Under the pieces are notes generated by a model that had not been told where the DNA came from, did no database searches, and was given only the letters and a program-made list of their open reading frames with translations. Below, piece after piece: positions 34,173 to 47,960 of a stretch of DNA of 64,000 nt. The first letter of the stretch is position 1. Each line of letters opens with the position of its first letter. The position numbers and the translations under genes were made by a program. Source of the DNA: Sodalis sp. Psp (GTDB lineage: Bacteria > Pseudomonadota > Gammaproteobacteria > Enterobacterales > Enterobacteriaceae); the NCBI GenBank assembly GCA_024648745.1, contig JAHCVB010000001.1, forward strand, positions 310,001-374,000. The letters run 5' to 3'.

Positions 34173-35599
34173 TAATCGTCTCTCAATAAATCGCGTGCGC
34201 CCCAGTGTGGAAAATGGCGACGCACCAGCGCGTTCAGTGCCAGCTCGAATTCTCTGTAAGCGCTTGGTTTACAATAAACGTCCTGTAGCGGCTGGCGCAC
34301 CATACCAACACCGATAGTGGCATTACTCAATTGATCAATGAAAATCATACCACCGGTGGTGGGGTTATCAGTGTATTTATCTAAGATCATTGGTTCGTCG
34401 AACGTCAATTCTACCAGACCGATACCGTTAAGCGGCAGGTTGTTGGCCATACGTTGGATTAGGGTATTGGTATCCATCTGATACTGAATATTTTCCACTC
34501 GCGCACGGGTTTTCTTGTTGGCTATTTTGATATCCAATCTTTGGCCTGTTACCAACGGCTGATCAGTCATCCACACAACGTCCACTTGGGCGTTTTGCAC
34601 TGCCAACAGCTCCTCCCTGACCTCTACCACTAAATCGCCTCGGCTGATGTCTATATCATCCGCCAGCACCAGCGTGACCGCTTCGCCAGCCCAGGCTTCC
34701 TGTAAATCGCCGTCAAACGTGACAATGCGTCTGATAGACGAGGTCACTCCAGAAGGTAATACTTTGATTGCATGACCCACACGTAGCACTCCTGCTGCCA
34801 GGGTACCGGCGTAGCCGCGGAAATCCAAGTTCGGCCGATTAACGTACTGAACTGGAAAGCGCGCTGGCTGTTGTTCGTTGAAGTGTGTTACCTTTACAGT
34901 CTCCAGTACCTGCAGCAAAGTCGGGCCGTCGTACCAGGACATGTGCGCTGTCGGCGCGGCAACATTATCGCCATCCAGTGCTGATAGCGGGATGAAGGTG
35001 ATATCCAGATCTATCGGTAATCTCTTGGCGAAGCGTAGATAATCTTGGCGAATATCTTTGAAAATCGACTGATCATAGACTACCAAGTCCATCTTATTTA
35101 CCGCCACCACCAAATGCCTGATACCCAGCAGGGTACTGATGAAACTGTGGCGCCGGGTCTGATCCAACACTCCTTTGCGCGAGTCGATAAGCAAAATCGC
35201 CAAATCGCAAGTTGAAGCGCCGGTAGCCATATTTCGGGTGTACTGCTCATGACCAGGGGTATCAGCAACAATGAATTTACGTTTTTCAGTAGAGAAATAG
35301 CGATAGGCGACATCGATAGTGATGCCTTGTTCGCGTTCAGCCTGTAGGCCATCCACTAGCAGCGCCAGATCCAGTTTGTTACCTTGGGTGCCGAGGCGTT
35401 TGCTGTCAGTATGCAGAGTCAGCAGCTGATCTTCATAGATTTGCCGAGTATCATGCAATAAACGACCAATCAAGGTGCTTTTTCCGTCATCGACGCTACC
35501 ACAGGTCAAAAAACGCAGCAGACTTTTGTGCTGCTGAGCATGCAAGTAAGATTCTATGCCGCCTTTCTCGAAGATCTGCTGAGCGATAGCATTGTTCAT
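34172..35599 (-). CDS. cysN: Sulfate adenylyltransferase subunit 1 (GTPase)
   Basis: GTPase that drives APS synthesis by CysD; translation-factor superfamily. 475 residues, as in E. coli. G1 [17 protein letters not shown] (about 34-50), switch region [12 protein letters not shown]3 [19 protein letters not shown]4 VAVNKMDLV, then two beta-barrel domains with [13 protein letters not shown] and [12 protein letters not shown]. Starts 12 bases after cysD and overlaps cysC, so the three are one transcript. Intact. Confidence 0.97.
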   Translation of the reverse strand: MNNAIAQQIFEKGGIESYLHAQQHKSLLRFLTCGSVDDGKSTLIGRLLHDTRQIYEDQLLTLHTDSKRLGTQGNKLDLALLVDGLQAEREQGITIDVAYRYFSTEKRKFIVADTPGHEQYTRNMATGASTCDLAILLIDSRKGVLDQTRRHSFISTLLGIRHLVVAVNKMDLVVYDQSIFKDIRQDYLRFAKRLPIDLDITFIPLSALDGDNVAAPTAHMSWYDGPTLLQVLETVKVTHFNEQQPARFPVQYVNRPNLDFRGYAGTLAAGVLRVGHAIKVLPSGVTSSIRRIVTFDGDLQEAWAGEAVTLVLADDIDISRGDLVVEVREELLAVQNAQVDVVWMTDQPLVTGQRLDIKIANKKTRARVENIQYQMDTNTLIQRMANNLPLNGIGLVELTFDEPMILDKYTDNPTTGGMIFIDQLSNATIGVGMVRQPLQDVYCKPSAYREFELALNALVRRHFPHWGARDLLRDD

Positions 35600-35611
35600 G
35601 TCGACGGCTCC

Positions 35612-36520
35612 CTAAAAATAACCCTGTCGTTTTTTCATTTCCATCGACCCAGACTGATCGAGATCGATAACCCGGCCCTGACGCTCGCTGGTAGTGGAGA
35701 CTAGCATTTCCTCGATGATTTCCGGCAATGTCTGCGCTTCGGATGCCATTGCTCCGGTCAATGGCCAGCAGCCGAGGGTGCGAAAACGCACCATAAATTG
35801 TTTAATCACTTCGTCTGGCTGTAAGTTGATACGATCGTCATCTACCATTATTAACATGCCACCACGCTCTAGCACTGGACGCTTCTTGGCCAGATATAGC
35901 GGCACGATTTCTATGTTTTCTAGAAAAATGTATTGCCAAATATCCAGCTCGGTCCAGTTAGAGAGCGGGAATACTCGGATACTCTCCCCTTTGTTGATCT
36001 GACCGTTGTAGTTATGCCACAGCTCCGGGCGCTGATTTTTCGGATCCCAGCGGTGGAGACGATCTCGGAAGGAATAGATGCGCTCTTTAGCTCGAGATTT
36101 CTCCTCATCGCGGCGGGCGCCGCCAAATGCAGCATTGAAACCGTATTTATTCAGCGCCTGCTTAAGGCCTTCGGTTTTCATAATGTCGGTGTGCTTAGCA
36201 CTACCATGTACGAAAGGGTTGATATTCATCGCTACCCCTTCTGGGTTTTTATATACTAGCAATTCAAAACCGTAGGCTTGTGAAGTATGATCTCGAAATG
36301 CATACATTTCTCGGAATTTCCAGCCGGTGTCCACATGCAGCAACGGAAATGGCAATTTGCCAGGGTAAAAGGCCTTGCGCGCCAGATGCAGCATCACGGA
36401 CGAGTCTTTGCCGATTGAGTACATCATTACCGGGTCACTGAATTCAGCGACCACTTCACGAATAATATGGATACTCTCCGCTTCCAGTTGCTGTAGGTGG
36501 GTAAAACGTTGCTGATCCAT
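35612..36520 (-). CDS. cysD: Sulfate adenylyltransferase subunit 2
   Basis: Catalytic subunit joining sulfate and ATP to APS. 302 residues, as in E. coli. PP-loop-type motif [20 protein letters not shown] (about 32-51), [16 protein letters not shown], the conserved [17 protein letters not shown] and a C-terminal region with [21 protein letters not shown]. It follows cysG by 10 bases and precedes cysN by 12. No sign of decay. Confidence 0.97.
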   Translation of the reverse strand: MDQQRFTHLQQLEAESIHIIREVVAEFSDPVMMYSIGKDSSVMLHLARKAFYPGKLPFPLLHVDTGWKFREMYAFRDHTSQAYGFELLVYKNPEGVAMNINPFVHGSAKHTDIMKTEGLKQALNKYGFNAAFGGARRDEEKSRAKERIYSFRDRLHRWDPKNQRPELWHNYNGQINKGESIRVFPLSNWTELDIWQYIFLENIEIVPLYLAKKRPVLERGGMLIMVDDDRINLQPDEVIKQFMVRFRTLGCWPLTGAMASEAQTLPEIIEEMLVSTTSERQGRVIDLDQSGSMEMKKRQGYF

Positions 36521-36530
36521 AAAATAACCC

Positions 36531-37949
36531 TTACGCCAAATTGACTACAGACGCGCGCTTTTTCCACGCCAAAGTCTGTTGACCGAACCAATTAATTTCA
36601 TTATGAAGAGCGACTACCTCACCTATCACTAGTAACGCCGGGGTCGGTACTTGGTACACTAACGTCTCCAACGTCCCCAAGGTTCCCGTTAGCACGCACT
36701 GATCGCTGCGGGTACCGTGGCTGATAACCGCTACCGGCGTCTGAGCTGACTTGCCGTGACGAATAAGCTGATGACTAATTTCCGCTGCCTTAATCACGCC
36801 CATATAAATCGCTAACGTCTGGCGACCACGTGCCAGAGCGTGCCAATCCAGAGCGTCAGCACCGTCACGCAAGTGACCGGTAATCAAGGTGATGCTCTGG
36901 GCGTGATCACGGTGACTCAGAGGAATTCCAGCGTAGGCAGTAGCACCCGAAGCGGCGGTAATACCAGGTACCACCTGAAACGGTATACTCCTTGCTGCCA
37001 CGGTTTGCAGTTCTTCGCCGCCGCGACCGAAAATAAAAGGATCGCCGCCTTTTAGGCGCACCACTTTTTTCCCCTGCTGCGCCAGCGTCACTAGAAGATG
37101 ATTGATCTCTTGCTGTGGCATTGACTGTTTGCCAGCGCGTTTTCCCACACATATTTTGTCGGCATCGCGGCGAACTAGCTCGAGAATTTCTGCACTAACC
37201 AGGTAGTCATACAGCACCACATCAGCTTGCTGCATAAGCTGCAGTCCGCGCAGTGTCAGCAGCCCACTGTCGCCGGGACCTGCGCCTACCAGTGCTACCT
37301 CACCGCCCCCTTGTTTCGGACCAGCACAGAGCTCTTGCTCTAGAACCTGTTCAGCCTGTTCGAGTCGTCTCTGTGCCACTAGAGTGGCAAAGCGGCCGTT
37401 AAGCGCCTTTTCCCAAAATCGTCTGCGACTAGAGTGACTACGTAACTGCTGCTTTACTCGGCCGCGCCAGGCACCTGTCATGGCTGCCATAGTACCGAGA
37501 AACGTGGGTAGCATCGACTCGAGTTTTTCGCGCAAGATACGCACCAGAACCGGTGCGGTGCCACCTGAAGAAATGGCGACCAAAACTGGCGCACGATCAA
37601 TGATCGAAGGAAAGATAAAAGAACAGTTCTGCTGGTCGTCCACTACATTCACGAGTAGATGACGTTGTTCAGCGCATTGCGAAACATGAGCATTCAAAGC
37701 TGCATCATCAGTCGCAGCGATCACCAAGAACACTCCGTCCAGCATGGCTGGTTCAAACGTTTCGCCTAGCCAAATCAGGCTCCCGGCCCGATCTATGTCC
37801 GTTAGTTTCTGACACAATGCCTGCGCCACCACTCTGACTTGTGCGCTGACGCGTAACAGCAGCTGAATTTTTCGTGCAGCGACATCTCCACCGCCAACTA
37901 CCAGTATCGGACGCCCCCTAAGATCGGCAAATAGTGGTAAATATTCCAC
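36531..37949 (-). CDS. cysG: Siroheme synthase (multifunctional CysG)
   Basis: Makes siroheme, the cofactor of sulfite reductase, from uroporphyrinogen III. 472 residues (E. coli 457). The N-terminal dehydrogenase/ferrochelatase half (about 1-150) has [13 protein letters not shown] (NAD site), VIAATDD with the catalytic aspartate, and [20 protein letters not shown]; the C-terminal SUMT methyltransferase half (about 215-457) has [35 protein letters not shown] and [26 protein letters not shown] start with AAGG upstream. In E. coli the only cysG is with nirB; placement before cysDNC is seen in Yersinia- and Serratia-like genomes and couples cofactor supply to its user. Confidence 0.95.
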   Translation of the reverse strand: MEYLPLFADLRGRPILVVGGGDVAARKIQLLLRVSAQVRVVAQALCQKLTDIDRAGSLIWLGETFEPAMLDGVFLVIAATDDAALNAHVSQCAEQRHLLVNVVDDQQNCSFIFPSIIDRAPVLVAISSGGTAPVLVRILREKLESMLPTFLGTMAAMTGAWRGRVKQQLRSHSSRRRFWEKALNGRFATLVAQRRLEQAEQVLEQELCAGPKQGGGEVALVGAGPGDSGLLTLRGLQLMQQADVVLYDYLVSAEILELVRRDADKICVGKRAGKQSMPQQEINHLLVTLAQQGKKVVRLKGGDPFIFGRGGEELQTVAARSIPFQVVPGITAASGATAYAGIPLSHRDHAQSITLITGHLRDGADALDWHALARGRQTLAIYMGVIKAAEISHQLIRHGKSAQTPVAVISHGTRSDQCVLTGTLGTLETLVYQVPTPALLVIGEVVALHNEINWFGQQTLAWKKRASVVNLA

Positions 37950-38432
37950 AGTAACCTTCTTAAATCGTCTTTAAGAACATTAAAACTATACGTCGACTGT
38001 TTCTAGTATATGAAATTATTAATTAGAATTTCATTGACTTTAATGGAATAACAATACTATTGACTTTGAGATTGTTTAGTCGTCGCTCCATAATCTTAAA
38101 TCTTAATTAGTAGACAGTTATGTAGCTAAATATTGAAACCATTCCAGTCAACAAGGACTTTTCGTTTATTCATTACCCTGTTTGCCTGTGTTATGTTCCA
38201 CTCTGTCTTTAAATGGGTTACCGCGCAGCGATCTTAACAATTTCAAAGGGTGTAACGTTGCAGGAGGAGTTAGCGCTACGGGCTAGCAGCCGCTGCAAAT
38301 CAAGACACGCTTTATTATCCTACAGCCCTTGAGGGGTTCAGGTTTAAATATGTATGCCTAACTGCTGGTATTGGACTTATCATTTTTTAAAGAGACCTCG
38401 ATAGAGGCACAGGTACGTTACTAAAATCAATG
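37950..38432. other. Gap between cysH and cysG
   Basis: About 480 bases that should hold the cysGDNC promoter and CysB sites, neither of which I can point to with confidence. E. coli has iap and other genes here; no fragment is recognised. AGGAGGAG at 38268-38275 is not followed by a start codon at proper distance. Confidence 0.45.
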
Positions 38433-38456
38433 TAGAAAAAGGGCGGTCTCAGCCCT
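38433..38456 (-). terminator. Terminator overlapping the cysH stop codon
   Basis: On the minus strand AGGGC-TGAGACC-GCCCT is followed by TTTTTCT. The stem begins within the last codons of cysH and contains its TGA. It would end the cysJIH transcript. The stem is short (5 bp), so strength is uncertain. Confidence 0.5.
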
Positions 38457-39183
38457 CGTGCAAGCCGCATTCGCGTTTTAAGCCGAAAAAACGAGTTTTT
38501 TCTTCGCTTATTCCCGGCTTCCACTTGCTCGTGGTATGGATATCCCCGATCGATAGGTAGCCTTGCTCCCATAGTGGATGATACTTGAGACCATGGTAGG
38601 TCAGGTACTGATACACTTGCAGATTATCCCAATCAATAATCGGCAATAGTTTAAATACCCCACGCTGAATTGCTAGCACCGGCAATTGCGATCGACTGTC
38701 GGATTGTTCTCGCCTCAGCCCAGCGAACCAGGTGCCCGCGTCCAGCGTCGCCAACGCACGGTTCATCGGCTCTACTTTATTGATTTGGTTGTAGCGCTCA
38801 ATCCCCTCAGCATCCTGTTCCCATAGTTTTCCGTAACGCGCCTCTTGCCAGGCTGGTGATTCTCTAGCGCGGAAAACCTGCAGATTTAGTTGCAGTGTCT
38901 CGACTAGCTCATCAATAAACTGGTAGGTTTCCGGGAATAGATAACCGGTATCAGTGAAGATCACCGGAATGTCCGGCCACTGACGGGTGACCAGATGTAA
39001 ACTAACTGCCGCCTGAATACCAAAGCTTGATGATAGCACTGCTCGTTGTGGCAAATGCGCTAGTGCCCAGGCGACCCGTTGCTCTGCCGTTTGGCTTTCC
39101 AGCTGCCGATTTATTGCCACCAGCGCCTCCGTCTGCTGTGCCTTATCCAGTACGTTCAATTTACTGAGTTCCCATTCGCTCAT
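38449..39183 (-). CDS. cysH: PAPS (phosphoadenylyl-sulfate) reductase
   Basis: Reduces PAPS to sulfite with thioredoxin or glutaredoxin. 244 residues from the ATG at 39183 ([11 protein letters not shown]), equal to E. coli; AGAGAGGA lies just upstream, and an 11-codon upstream extension is rejected. Motifs: [17 protein letters not shown] (PP-loop), [43 protein letters not shown] and the C-terminal catalytic cysteine in KRECGLHEG. It lacks the extra cysteine pairs of APS reductases, so the PAPS route is used, consistent with cysC. Third gene of cysJIH. Confidence 0.97.
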   Translation of the reverse strand: MSEWELSKLNVLDKAQQTEALVAINRQLESQTAEQRVAWALAHLPQRAVLSSSFGIQAAVSLHLVTRQWPDIPVIFTDTGYLFPETYQFIDELVETLQLNLQVFRARESPAWQEARYGKLWEQDAEGIERYNQINKVEPMNRALATLDAGTWFAGLRREQSDSRSQLPVLAIQRGVFKLLPIIDWDNLQVYQYLTYHGLKYHPLWEQGYLSIGDIHTTSKWKPGISEEKTRFFGLKRECGLHEG

Positions 39184-39199
39184 ACCATCCTCTCTGAGA

Positions 39200-40915
39200 T
39201 TAATCGTAAAAATCACGTGCCGAGTCCAGTACCGGCCGAATAATTCCAGCCCGCACTACATAATCGCCATAGGACTCCTGCGGCTGACGTTCGCGTGCCC
39301 AGCGGCCTGCAGTGTCATCGATGATACTGAGGATTTCATCTTCGGTAATATTTTCCCGGTACATGCGTGGAATCCTGGTGCCGATACGATCCCCACCTAG
39401 ATACAGATTATAGCGGCCAATAGCTTTACCGACCAGGCCGATTTCCGCCAACATCGCGCGGCCACATCCATTCGGACACCCGGTCACGCGCAGAACGATC
39501 TCATCGTTGCTCAGACCGTGCCCTGACATAATCATCTCCACCTTACTGACGAACTGTGGCAGAAAACGCTCCGCCTCAGCCATCGCCAGCGGACAGGTGG
39601 GAAACGCCACACAGGCCATAGATGCTTTTCGCTGAGCGCTAACGTTGTTGTTAATCAATCCATGCCGCCGAGCCAGCACTTCGATGGTGTCCTTATCCTT
39701 CTCATCCAGACCAGCAATAATCAAGTTCTGGTTAGCGGTGAGGCGGAAATCTCCCTTATGTATGCGTGCAATCTCGGCCAGACCGGTTTTCAACGTCCGG
39801 TCAGGATAATCTAGAATGCGGCCATTTTCAATAAATAGCGTTAGGTGCCACTGGTTATCAATCCCCTTCACCCAACCGAAGCGGTCACCACGTTCGGTAA
39901 AAGTGTAAGGACGAGTAGGGGCGAACTGCACACCCGAACGGATTTCTACCTCTCTGCGAAACGCACCAACACCTTCGCGTTCTAGGGTATATTTGGTCTT
40001 GGCGTTTTTACGGTTAGAACGGTTTCCCCAGTCTCGCTGCGTCGTGATCACCGCTTCGGCTACCTTTAAAGTATCCATCAGACAGATAAAGCCGAATTCG
40101 CTGGCTTTGCGCGGATAAGTGCTCCTATCTCCATGGGTCATTGCCAGGCCGCCGCCCACTAGCACGTTAAATCCTACTAGCTGGCCGTTGTCGCTGATGG
40201 CAATGAAACTGAGATCGTTTGCATGTAAATCTACATCGTTCAGAGGTGGGATAACTACTGTAGTTTTGAATTTTCGAGGCAAATAGGTGGCGCCTAGAAT
40301 AGGCTCTACGTCAGTTGTCTCGGTCTTTTTGCCGTCTAGCCAGATTTCAGCGTAAGCGTGGGTTTTCGGCAACAGGTGTTCAGAGATTTTCTTGGCCCAC
40401 TCCCAAGCTTGATGATGTAGTGCTGACTCGACCGGGTTAGAGGTGCACAACACATTGCGGTTAACGTCGCCAGCGGTGGCGATAGAGTCTAACCCAAGAT
40501 GATGCAGCATTTTATGCATACTTTTCAAGTTGGGTTTAAGCACGCCATGGAACTGGAAAGTTTGCCGAGTAGTAAGACGGATACTGCCATATATCGTGTA
40601 CTCGGCGGCAAAAGTGTCTATGCCCAGCCATTGTTGCGGTGTAATCACCCCGCCCGGTAAGCGACAGCGTAGCATCATGTTGATAAGCGGCTCTAGTTTC
40701 TGATCAGCGCGCTCAGCACGCAAATCTCGGTCATCTTGTTGGTACATTCCGTGAAAGCGAATTAGCTGAAAGTTATCGCCATTAAATCCGCCAGTCAGCC
40801 CATCTTGTAGATCTTGCATGATAGTACCACGCAGAAAGTTGCTTTCACCTTTTAACCGTTCATTATCGGAAAATTTAGCTTCTAAAAATGTAGCTTTTGG
40901 TTGTTGTTTACTCAT
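39200..40915 (-). CDS. cysI: Sulfite reductase hemoprotein (beta subunit)
   Basis: Holds siroheme and a 4Fe-4S cluster and reduces sulfite to sulfide by six electrons. 571 residues (E. coli 570) from the ATG at 40915, which overlaps the cysJ stop in TGATG; a TTG one codon further upstream is not needed. Cluster-ligand cysteines are in [16 protein letters not shown] and [17 protein letters not shown] (about 435-490). Active-site arginines lie in [25 protein letters not shown] and [14 protein letters not shown]. Cotranscribed with cysJ and cysH. Confidence 0.97.
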   Translation of the reverse strand: MSKQQPKATFLEAKFSDNERLKGESNFLRGTIMQDLQDGLTGGFNGDNFQLIRFHGMYQQDDRDLRAERADQKLEPLINMMLRCRLPGGVITPQQWLGIDTFAAEYTIYGSIRLTTRQTFQFHGVLKPNLKSMHKMLHHLGLDSIATAGDVNRNVLCTSNPVESALHHQAWEWAKKISEHLLPKTHAYAEIWLDGKKTETTDVEPILGATYLPRKFKTTVVIPPLNDVDLHANDLSFIAISDNGQLVGFNVLVGGGLAMTHGDRSTYPRKASEFGFICLMDTLKVAEAVITTQRDWGNRSNRKNAKTKYTLEREGVGAFRREVEIRSGVQFAPTRPYTFTERGDRFGWVKGIDNQWHLTLFIENGRILDYPDRTLKTGLAEIARIHKGDFRLTANQNLIIAGLDEKDKDTIEVLARRHGLINNNVSAQRKASMACVAFPTCPLAMAEAERFLPQFVSKVEMIMSGHGLSNDEIVLRVTGCPNGCGRAMLAEIGLVGKAIGRYNLYLGGDRIGTRIPRMYRENITEDEILSIIDDTAGRWARERQPQESYGDYVVRAGIIRPVLDSARDFYD

Positions 40916-42705
40916 CAATAGATATCCCGCTGATAACGGCGCTTAATGCGCAGCTCACTTAAAAATTCGTCTGCCTGCTCGCGATTCATGCCGCCATGCT
41001 TGGCTATCACGTTCACTAGGGCCTGTTCTACGTCTCGAGCCATGCGGTTGGCGTTACCACAGACATACATATGCGCACCCTGATGGATCCAACGCCATAT
41101 GTCTTCACCTTTCTCGAGCAGTTTATCTTGCACATAGATTTTTTTCGCCTGATCTCGCGACCAGGCGACATCGATTTGGGTCAGCAGTCCATCTTTGAAA
41201 TAACGCTGCCATTCCACCTGATAGAGAAAATCATCGGTGAAATGAGGATTACCGAAAAATAGCCAGTTTCGCCCTGGCGCGCCACAGGCCTCTCGCTGCT
41301 GCATGAAAGCACGAAATGGCGCGATGCCAGTTCCCGGCCCTATCATAATTACTGGAGTATTGGGATCATGCGGCAATCGAAAGTTATCATTGTGCTCGAT
41401 AAACACCCGAACCTCATCGTCTTCCGCTAGGCGATCAGCCAAGTAGCCACTGGCACCGCCAGTGCGCGCCCGGCCATCAATTTCATAACGCACTACACTG
41501 ACGGTGATATGTACTTCCTTGCCGACCTCCTCTTGCGACGATGCGATGGAATATAGACGCGGTGTTAGTGGACGCAGCAGTGCTAGGAGTTGCTCAGCGC
41601 GCAACTTGATGGGCGCGCGCCGTATCATGTCCGTGATCGGTATTGATAACGCAAAGTATTTTAACTGAGCTTGATCGGATACGACTGCCAGTAAAGCCCC
41701 ATCCCGAGCCAGGGCGGTATATGCTTTCACGATAGTAGGGGTATTTTGCGTAAGTTCATAATGTTTTTGTAGTGCCTCACCAAGAGAAATAGTATGCCCC
41801 GCCACCTCGACCGGCTCATCACCCTTAAGCCATAGCAACGCCAGTAATTCGCTAATTAGCGCCGGATCATTTTCGTACCACACACCAAGCGCATCGCCGG
41901 GCTGGTAGCGCAGACCAGAATCTGCCAGATCAATCTCCAAATGACGGACATCTTTCAGAGATTGCCGACTAGTGATTTTTTGGTTGATAGATAAATGCGC
42001 GGTGAGAGGTGCTTCTTTAGTGTATGAGTTGAAGTCCACTTTATTGATAGTGCTGCTTCTGACAGCCAGTTTCTGCTGTACCGGATTGGAGACTTCCATC
42101 TGAATTCTGAGCAACTCTACCATAGCAGCACGCCAAACTTCAGTACGATAGCCTACATCGGCATCCACTCTATCATGTAGACGCTGCGCTCCTAGCTCTG
42201 CTAGCCGGATGTCTAAGTCTTTTCCAGCTTTAGCAAAATGTTCATATGAGCTGTCGCCAAGACTACACACCGCAAATTTAGTGTTTTTCAGCACTGGCGC
42301 TTTTTTCGAGAATAAGTATTTATATAGCGCCACCGCTTCTTCCGGTGGATCTCCTTCACCTTGAGTGGAGGTGATCACCAGCAGAAATTTTTCCTGCGCG
42401 ATTTGCTTAAATTTATAGCTGCCCGCGTTAATTAGCACCACATCAAGTTTAGCGGCAATAAGATCATTACGCAGTTGCTCTGCTAGTCTGCGTGCATTTC
42501 CGGTCTGCGAGGCAGAAAGAAGAGTAATTAGTCTTGGTGTGGCGACAACGTCGCTCGTAGGTTGATTCTCCGCCACCCGCCCCCAAAAATAACCGGCAAT
42601 CCAGGATAATTGTAAGGGAGAAAAATCACTGGTCGCTGCCTGCAAACGATCCAGTTGCTGCGTGCTCAATGGCAGCAGAGAGTTAGGAGGAACCTGTTTC
42701 GTCAT
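40915..42705 (-). CDS. cysJ: Sulfite reductase flavoprotein (alpha subunit)
   Basis: Transfers electrons from NADPH through FAD and FMN to CysI. 596 residues (E. coli 599). N-terminal flavodoxin domain (about 65-205) with [17 protein letters not shown] and [16 protein letters not shown] domain with [15 protein letters not shown] and [18 protein letters not shown] domain with [19 protein letters not shown] and [18 protein letters not shown]-terminus RYQRDIY. ATG with AGGAGG about 17 bases away and weaker purines nearer. First gene of cysJIH. Confidence 0.97.
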   Translation of the reverse strand: MTKQVPPNSLLPLSTQQLDRLQAATSDFSPLQLSWIAGYFWGRVAENQPTSDVVATPRLITLLSASQTGNARRLAEQLRNDLIAAKLDVVLINAGSYKFKQIAQEKFLLVITSTQGEGDPPEEAVALYKYLFSKKAPVLKNTKFAVCSLGDSSYEHFAKAGKDLDIRLAELGAQRLHDRVDADVGYRTEVWRAAMVELLRIQMEVSNPVQQKLAVRSSTINKVDFNSYTKEAPLTAHLSINQKITSRQSLKDVRHLEIDLADSGLRYQPGDALGVWYENDPALISELLALLWLKGDEPVEVAGHTISLGEALQKHYELTQNTPTIVKAYTALARDGALLAVVSDQAQLKYFALSIPITDMIRRAPIKLRAEQLLALLRPLTPRLYSIASSQEEVGKEVHITVSVVRYEIDGRARTGGASGYLADRLAEDDEVRVFIEHNDNFRLPHDPNTPVIMIGPGTGIAPFRAFMQQREACGAPGRNWLFFGNPHFTDDFLYQVEWQRYFKDGLLTQIDVAWSRDQAKKIYVQDKLLEKGEDIWRWIHQGAHMYVCGNANRMARDVEQALVNVIAKHGGMNREQADEFLSELRIKRRYQRDIY

Positions 42706-43034
42706 GAGGGTAGAAAGTTCCTTGTACTGGCTTGCTAGGTCGAATATCTAAAATCATTAGAATCTTTAAGGCTAACCATTCGACATCCTACAATAAAGGA
42801 TAAGATGTGAATAATAAATAACTAAACATTATAATCAATAAATTAAAATTATTGGAAATGGATATAACACAGTGGTGCAACACCGTAAACTTCAGGTAAA
42901 CGGAGGTGTGGCCATTCATCGCACATGCTTTGCCTTGTTAGAGGTTTCAGGCAGCACTATACTGGCATCATAGTGCGTAACAGTTTATCATGGAGCTAAT
43001 ACAACAATTAAATATAGCAAGAGAGGCGACAGTG
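42706..43034. other. Upstream region of cysJ and decayed queD
   Basis: About 330 AT-rich bases between the divergent cysJ and the queD remnant. The cysJIH promoter and CysB sites should lie here. I see no clear -35/-10 and no palindrome. Confidence 0.4.
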
Positions 43035-43325
43035 CCTACTAATAGATTTTACCTTTGAATTCCGGCCCACCGTTTGCCCCCATGTACCTAAGAGACATAA
43101 GTGCGGTCGCCTGCACGAACCGCTTTCCTGGTACGCCTCGAGATCACTGGAGAGATCAATCCTCACACCGGCTGGATCACTATTACCTCAATGATATTCC
43201 TACTCCAGAAAACCTACTAGCGAAGTGCTGGTGTAATGAATGTGTAACATAAACCCCAGCTACCATTTTTAAGATCTATTACCCTCAGAGAGATCTGCAC
43301 TATCGGTTATGTTTATCGTGGCCAG
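43035..43325 (+). pseudogene. queD: 6-carboxytetrahydropterin synthase QueD pseudogene
   Basis: Fragments of QueD (queuosine and 7-deazapurine synthesis) in order: DFTFEFRPTVCPHVPKRHKC and GRLHE in one frame (normally [24 protein letters not shown]; the first catalytic His pair is damaged), GEINPHTGWI in a second frame, then LDHYYLNDIPTPEN with LAKCW in a third, and EICTIGYVYRGQ at the end (normally ETCTAGCIYRGE). There is an internal deletion between GW and LDH. Position divergent from cysJ matches E. coli. Confidence 0.8.
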
Positions 43326-43499
43326 CAAGCTATTCAAAGCAGTACCACTCTACCCCCGATGTGCTCTGACCCAGAGACTACTACTTGGTGTGTCCGTGGC
43401 ATGGCAAAATATCATCTGACTTAAGAGTGCCGTATTGGACTATGTAGCCATGACTGAAACTGCAGACAAAAGATAGCACTTGGGCACTGGAAACCGAGC

Positions 43500-44090
43500 G
43501 TTAGGCGATATTGAGGTATTTGTGGGTTTGTATCGACAGTCATCGTAGGCGATACAAGTCTCAATACACAGCTATAGCGCAATAACCTGTTTGTCATTAA
43601 GTTCAGGGTTGCAACAAGCGCACCCAGCTCGTTGATATCACTCAGATGGGGCTACCGATGCTCTTAATGTCATTGCTACGAGCTAGTGCTTGCTCCGGAA
43701 CCGGTAGTCCGCCACGCATATTAATTTTGGGCGACACTGTGGCCCAAGTTTTCGACGTACAGTGAACTTTCTGGGTACTGCTGGTTTCAATCTGAAAACA
43801 GAAACCTTGCCGTTCTTATGGAGTGGGTCAACGGCATAAGATCATATAGGTACGGTTCGCCACTGGTTATCACTATGTGCCTGTCTGTCCAACTCTGTTG
43901 TGCCATCGTTGCTATCATTTCTTCTGCGTTAAGTCTAGCTCATCCGGTTGCTATTGGCGGTTTTCAGAAAATCTCCCCCTGACACCCGATCAATCGTGTC
44001 ATGTTGCTAGGTATGCTTGGTATCACACCAGTTACACCCTACCAGCAATCCTGCAAACTGATTAAAGATTTAAGGAATTCCAGTCAAGTA
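43500..44090 (-). pseudogene. queE: 7-carboxy-7-deazaguanine synthase QueE pseudogene
   Basis: Minus-strand fragments of the radical-SAM enzyme QueE: GCNWCDTKHT near 44010-44040 (part of the CxxxCxxC cluster motif, with a stop right after), and FCFQIETSSTQKVHCTSKTWATVSPKINMRGG with PEQALARSNDIKSIG at about 43660-43810 (normally FSCQIETSGTHEVRCTPNTWVTVSPKLNMRGG). It is broken by stops and shifts. It lies directly downstream of eno, where E. coli queE is. Together with queD this shows that the deazaguanine branch is lost. Confidence 0.8.
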
Positions 44091-44202
44091 ACCTTCTCTC
44101 TGAAGAGTTTATAAAATTCATTAAGAGAGCACTGTATTAAGGATAAGATCCGATATTGCTCCATCGCCAGTTTATACTACACACGCCATACGCCGCGGCG
44201 AG

Positions 44203-44238
44203 AAAAAGCCGCCGACTCAGGCATAGAGACCTACGGCA
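44203..44238 (-). terminator. Probable eno terminator
   Basis: On the minus strand TGCCG-TAGG ... CCTGAGT-CGGCGGC forms an interrupted stem and is followed by CTTTTTC. It lies about 22 bases past the eno stop. The stem has an internal loop, so the call is moderate. Confidence 0.45.
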
Positions 44239-44259
44239 GAGCAAGAACAGAGAACAAGC

Positions 44260-45627
<1,368 letters not shown>

Positions 45628-45632
45628 TTAAT

Positions 45633-47363
<1,731 letters not shown>

Positions 47364-47439
47364 TCATTTTAGTTATGCGTTCATCCACTATGTATATACA
47401 GAATAATTTACTTAATTTTAAATATCATAGATAAAACAC

Positions 47440-47960
47440 TTGCTTTTACACAGAAAGAGAGCATATGAAACTCCCTTTTCCTGTTTCTTGCTTTATTTTC
47501 TAAATTGTCCTCTACCTGACGAAAGCGGTGAATTTTTTCGGTAGCCTTGCTATTAGGGTATTTTTCGCCTTCTACCACATCCGTCCTCGGCCACAGATGA
47601 CGAAATAAATTCACTACAAAAATAGCGGATCCTTAGCTTTAACTTGTCTAGATCCAGCACAGCGTACTGGATTTTCTGCATTCTTGTTAGCACCAATAGG
47701 CAGAATTTTCCACTCTCTTGCTCCTTCCAACGCTCAACTAGCTGCTGTCGTTAAGCAAGCCTCACTTCGCTGATCCGAGTACAACTGGCTCGCAGGGCAC
47801 CATCAGATGCAGGCTGCAGTGCTACTCTTTGGGGGTTTACTGGCAATAACTATTACAACGGTTGGCAGCGGGTTTGTCCCGGCGCTCTTGACACATGATT
47901 AAGGTGTAAGATAGTAATCGCTGATTAAACATACTACACGCTTTACTGGCAGAGTTAAGC
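47440..47960 (-). pseudogene. mazG: Nucleoside triphosphate pyrophosphohydrolase MazG remnant
   Basis: The frame 47408-47614 includes LFRHLWPRTDVVEGEKYPNS and ATEKIHRFRQVEDNLENKAR, which matches the C-terminal VNLARHL ... NEKFERRFRQVE region of MazG. Further upstream LVLTRMQKIQYAVLDLDKL fits the LPALMRAQKIQ hinge less well. The first half is not seen. Location just upstream of pyrG is where enteric mazG lies. The enzyme is not functional. Confidence 0.6.

Noticed and set aside
38387..38572. 61-codon frame overlapping cysH end
   Set aside because: Out-of-frame shadow of cysH.
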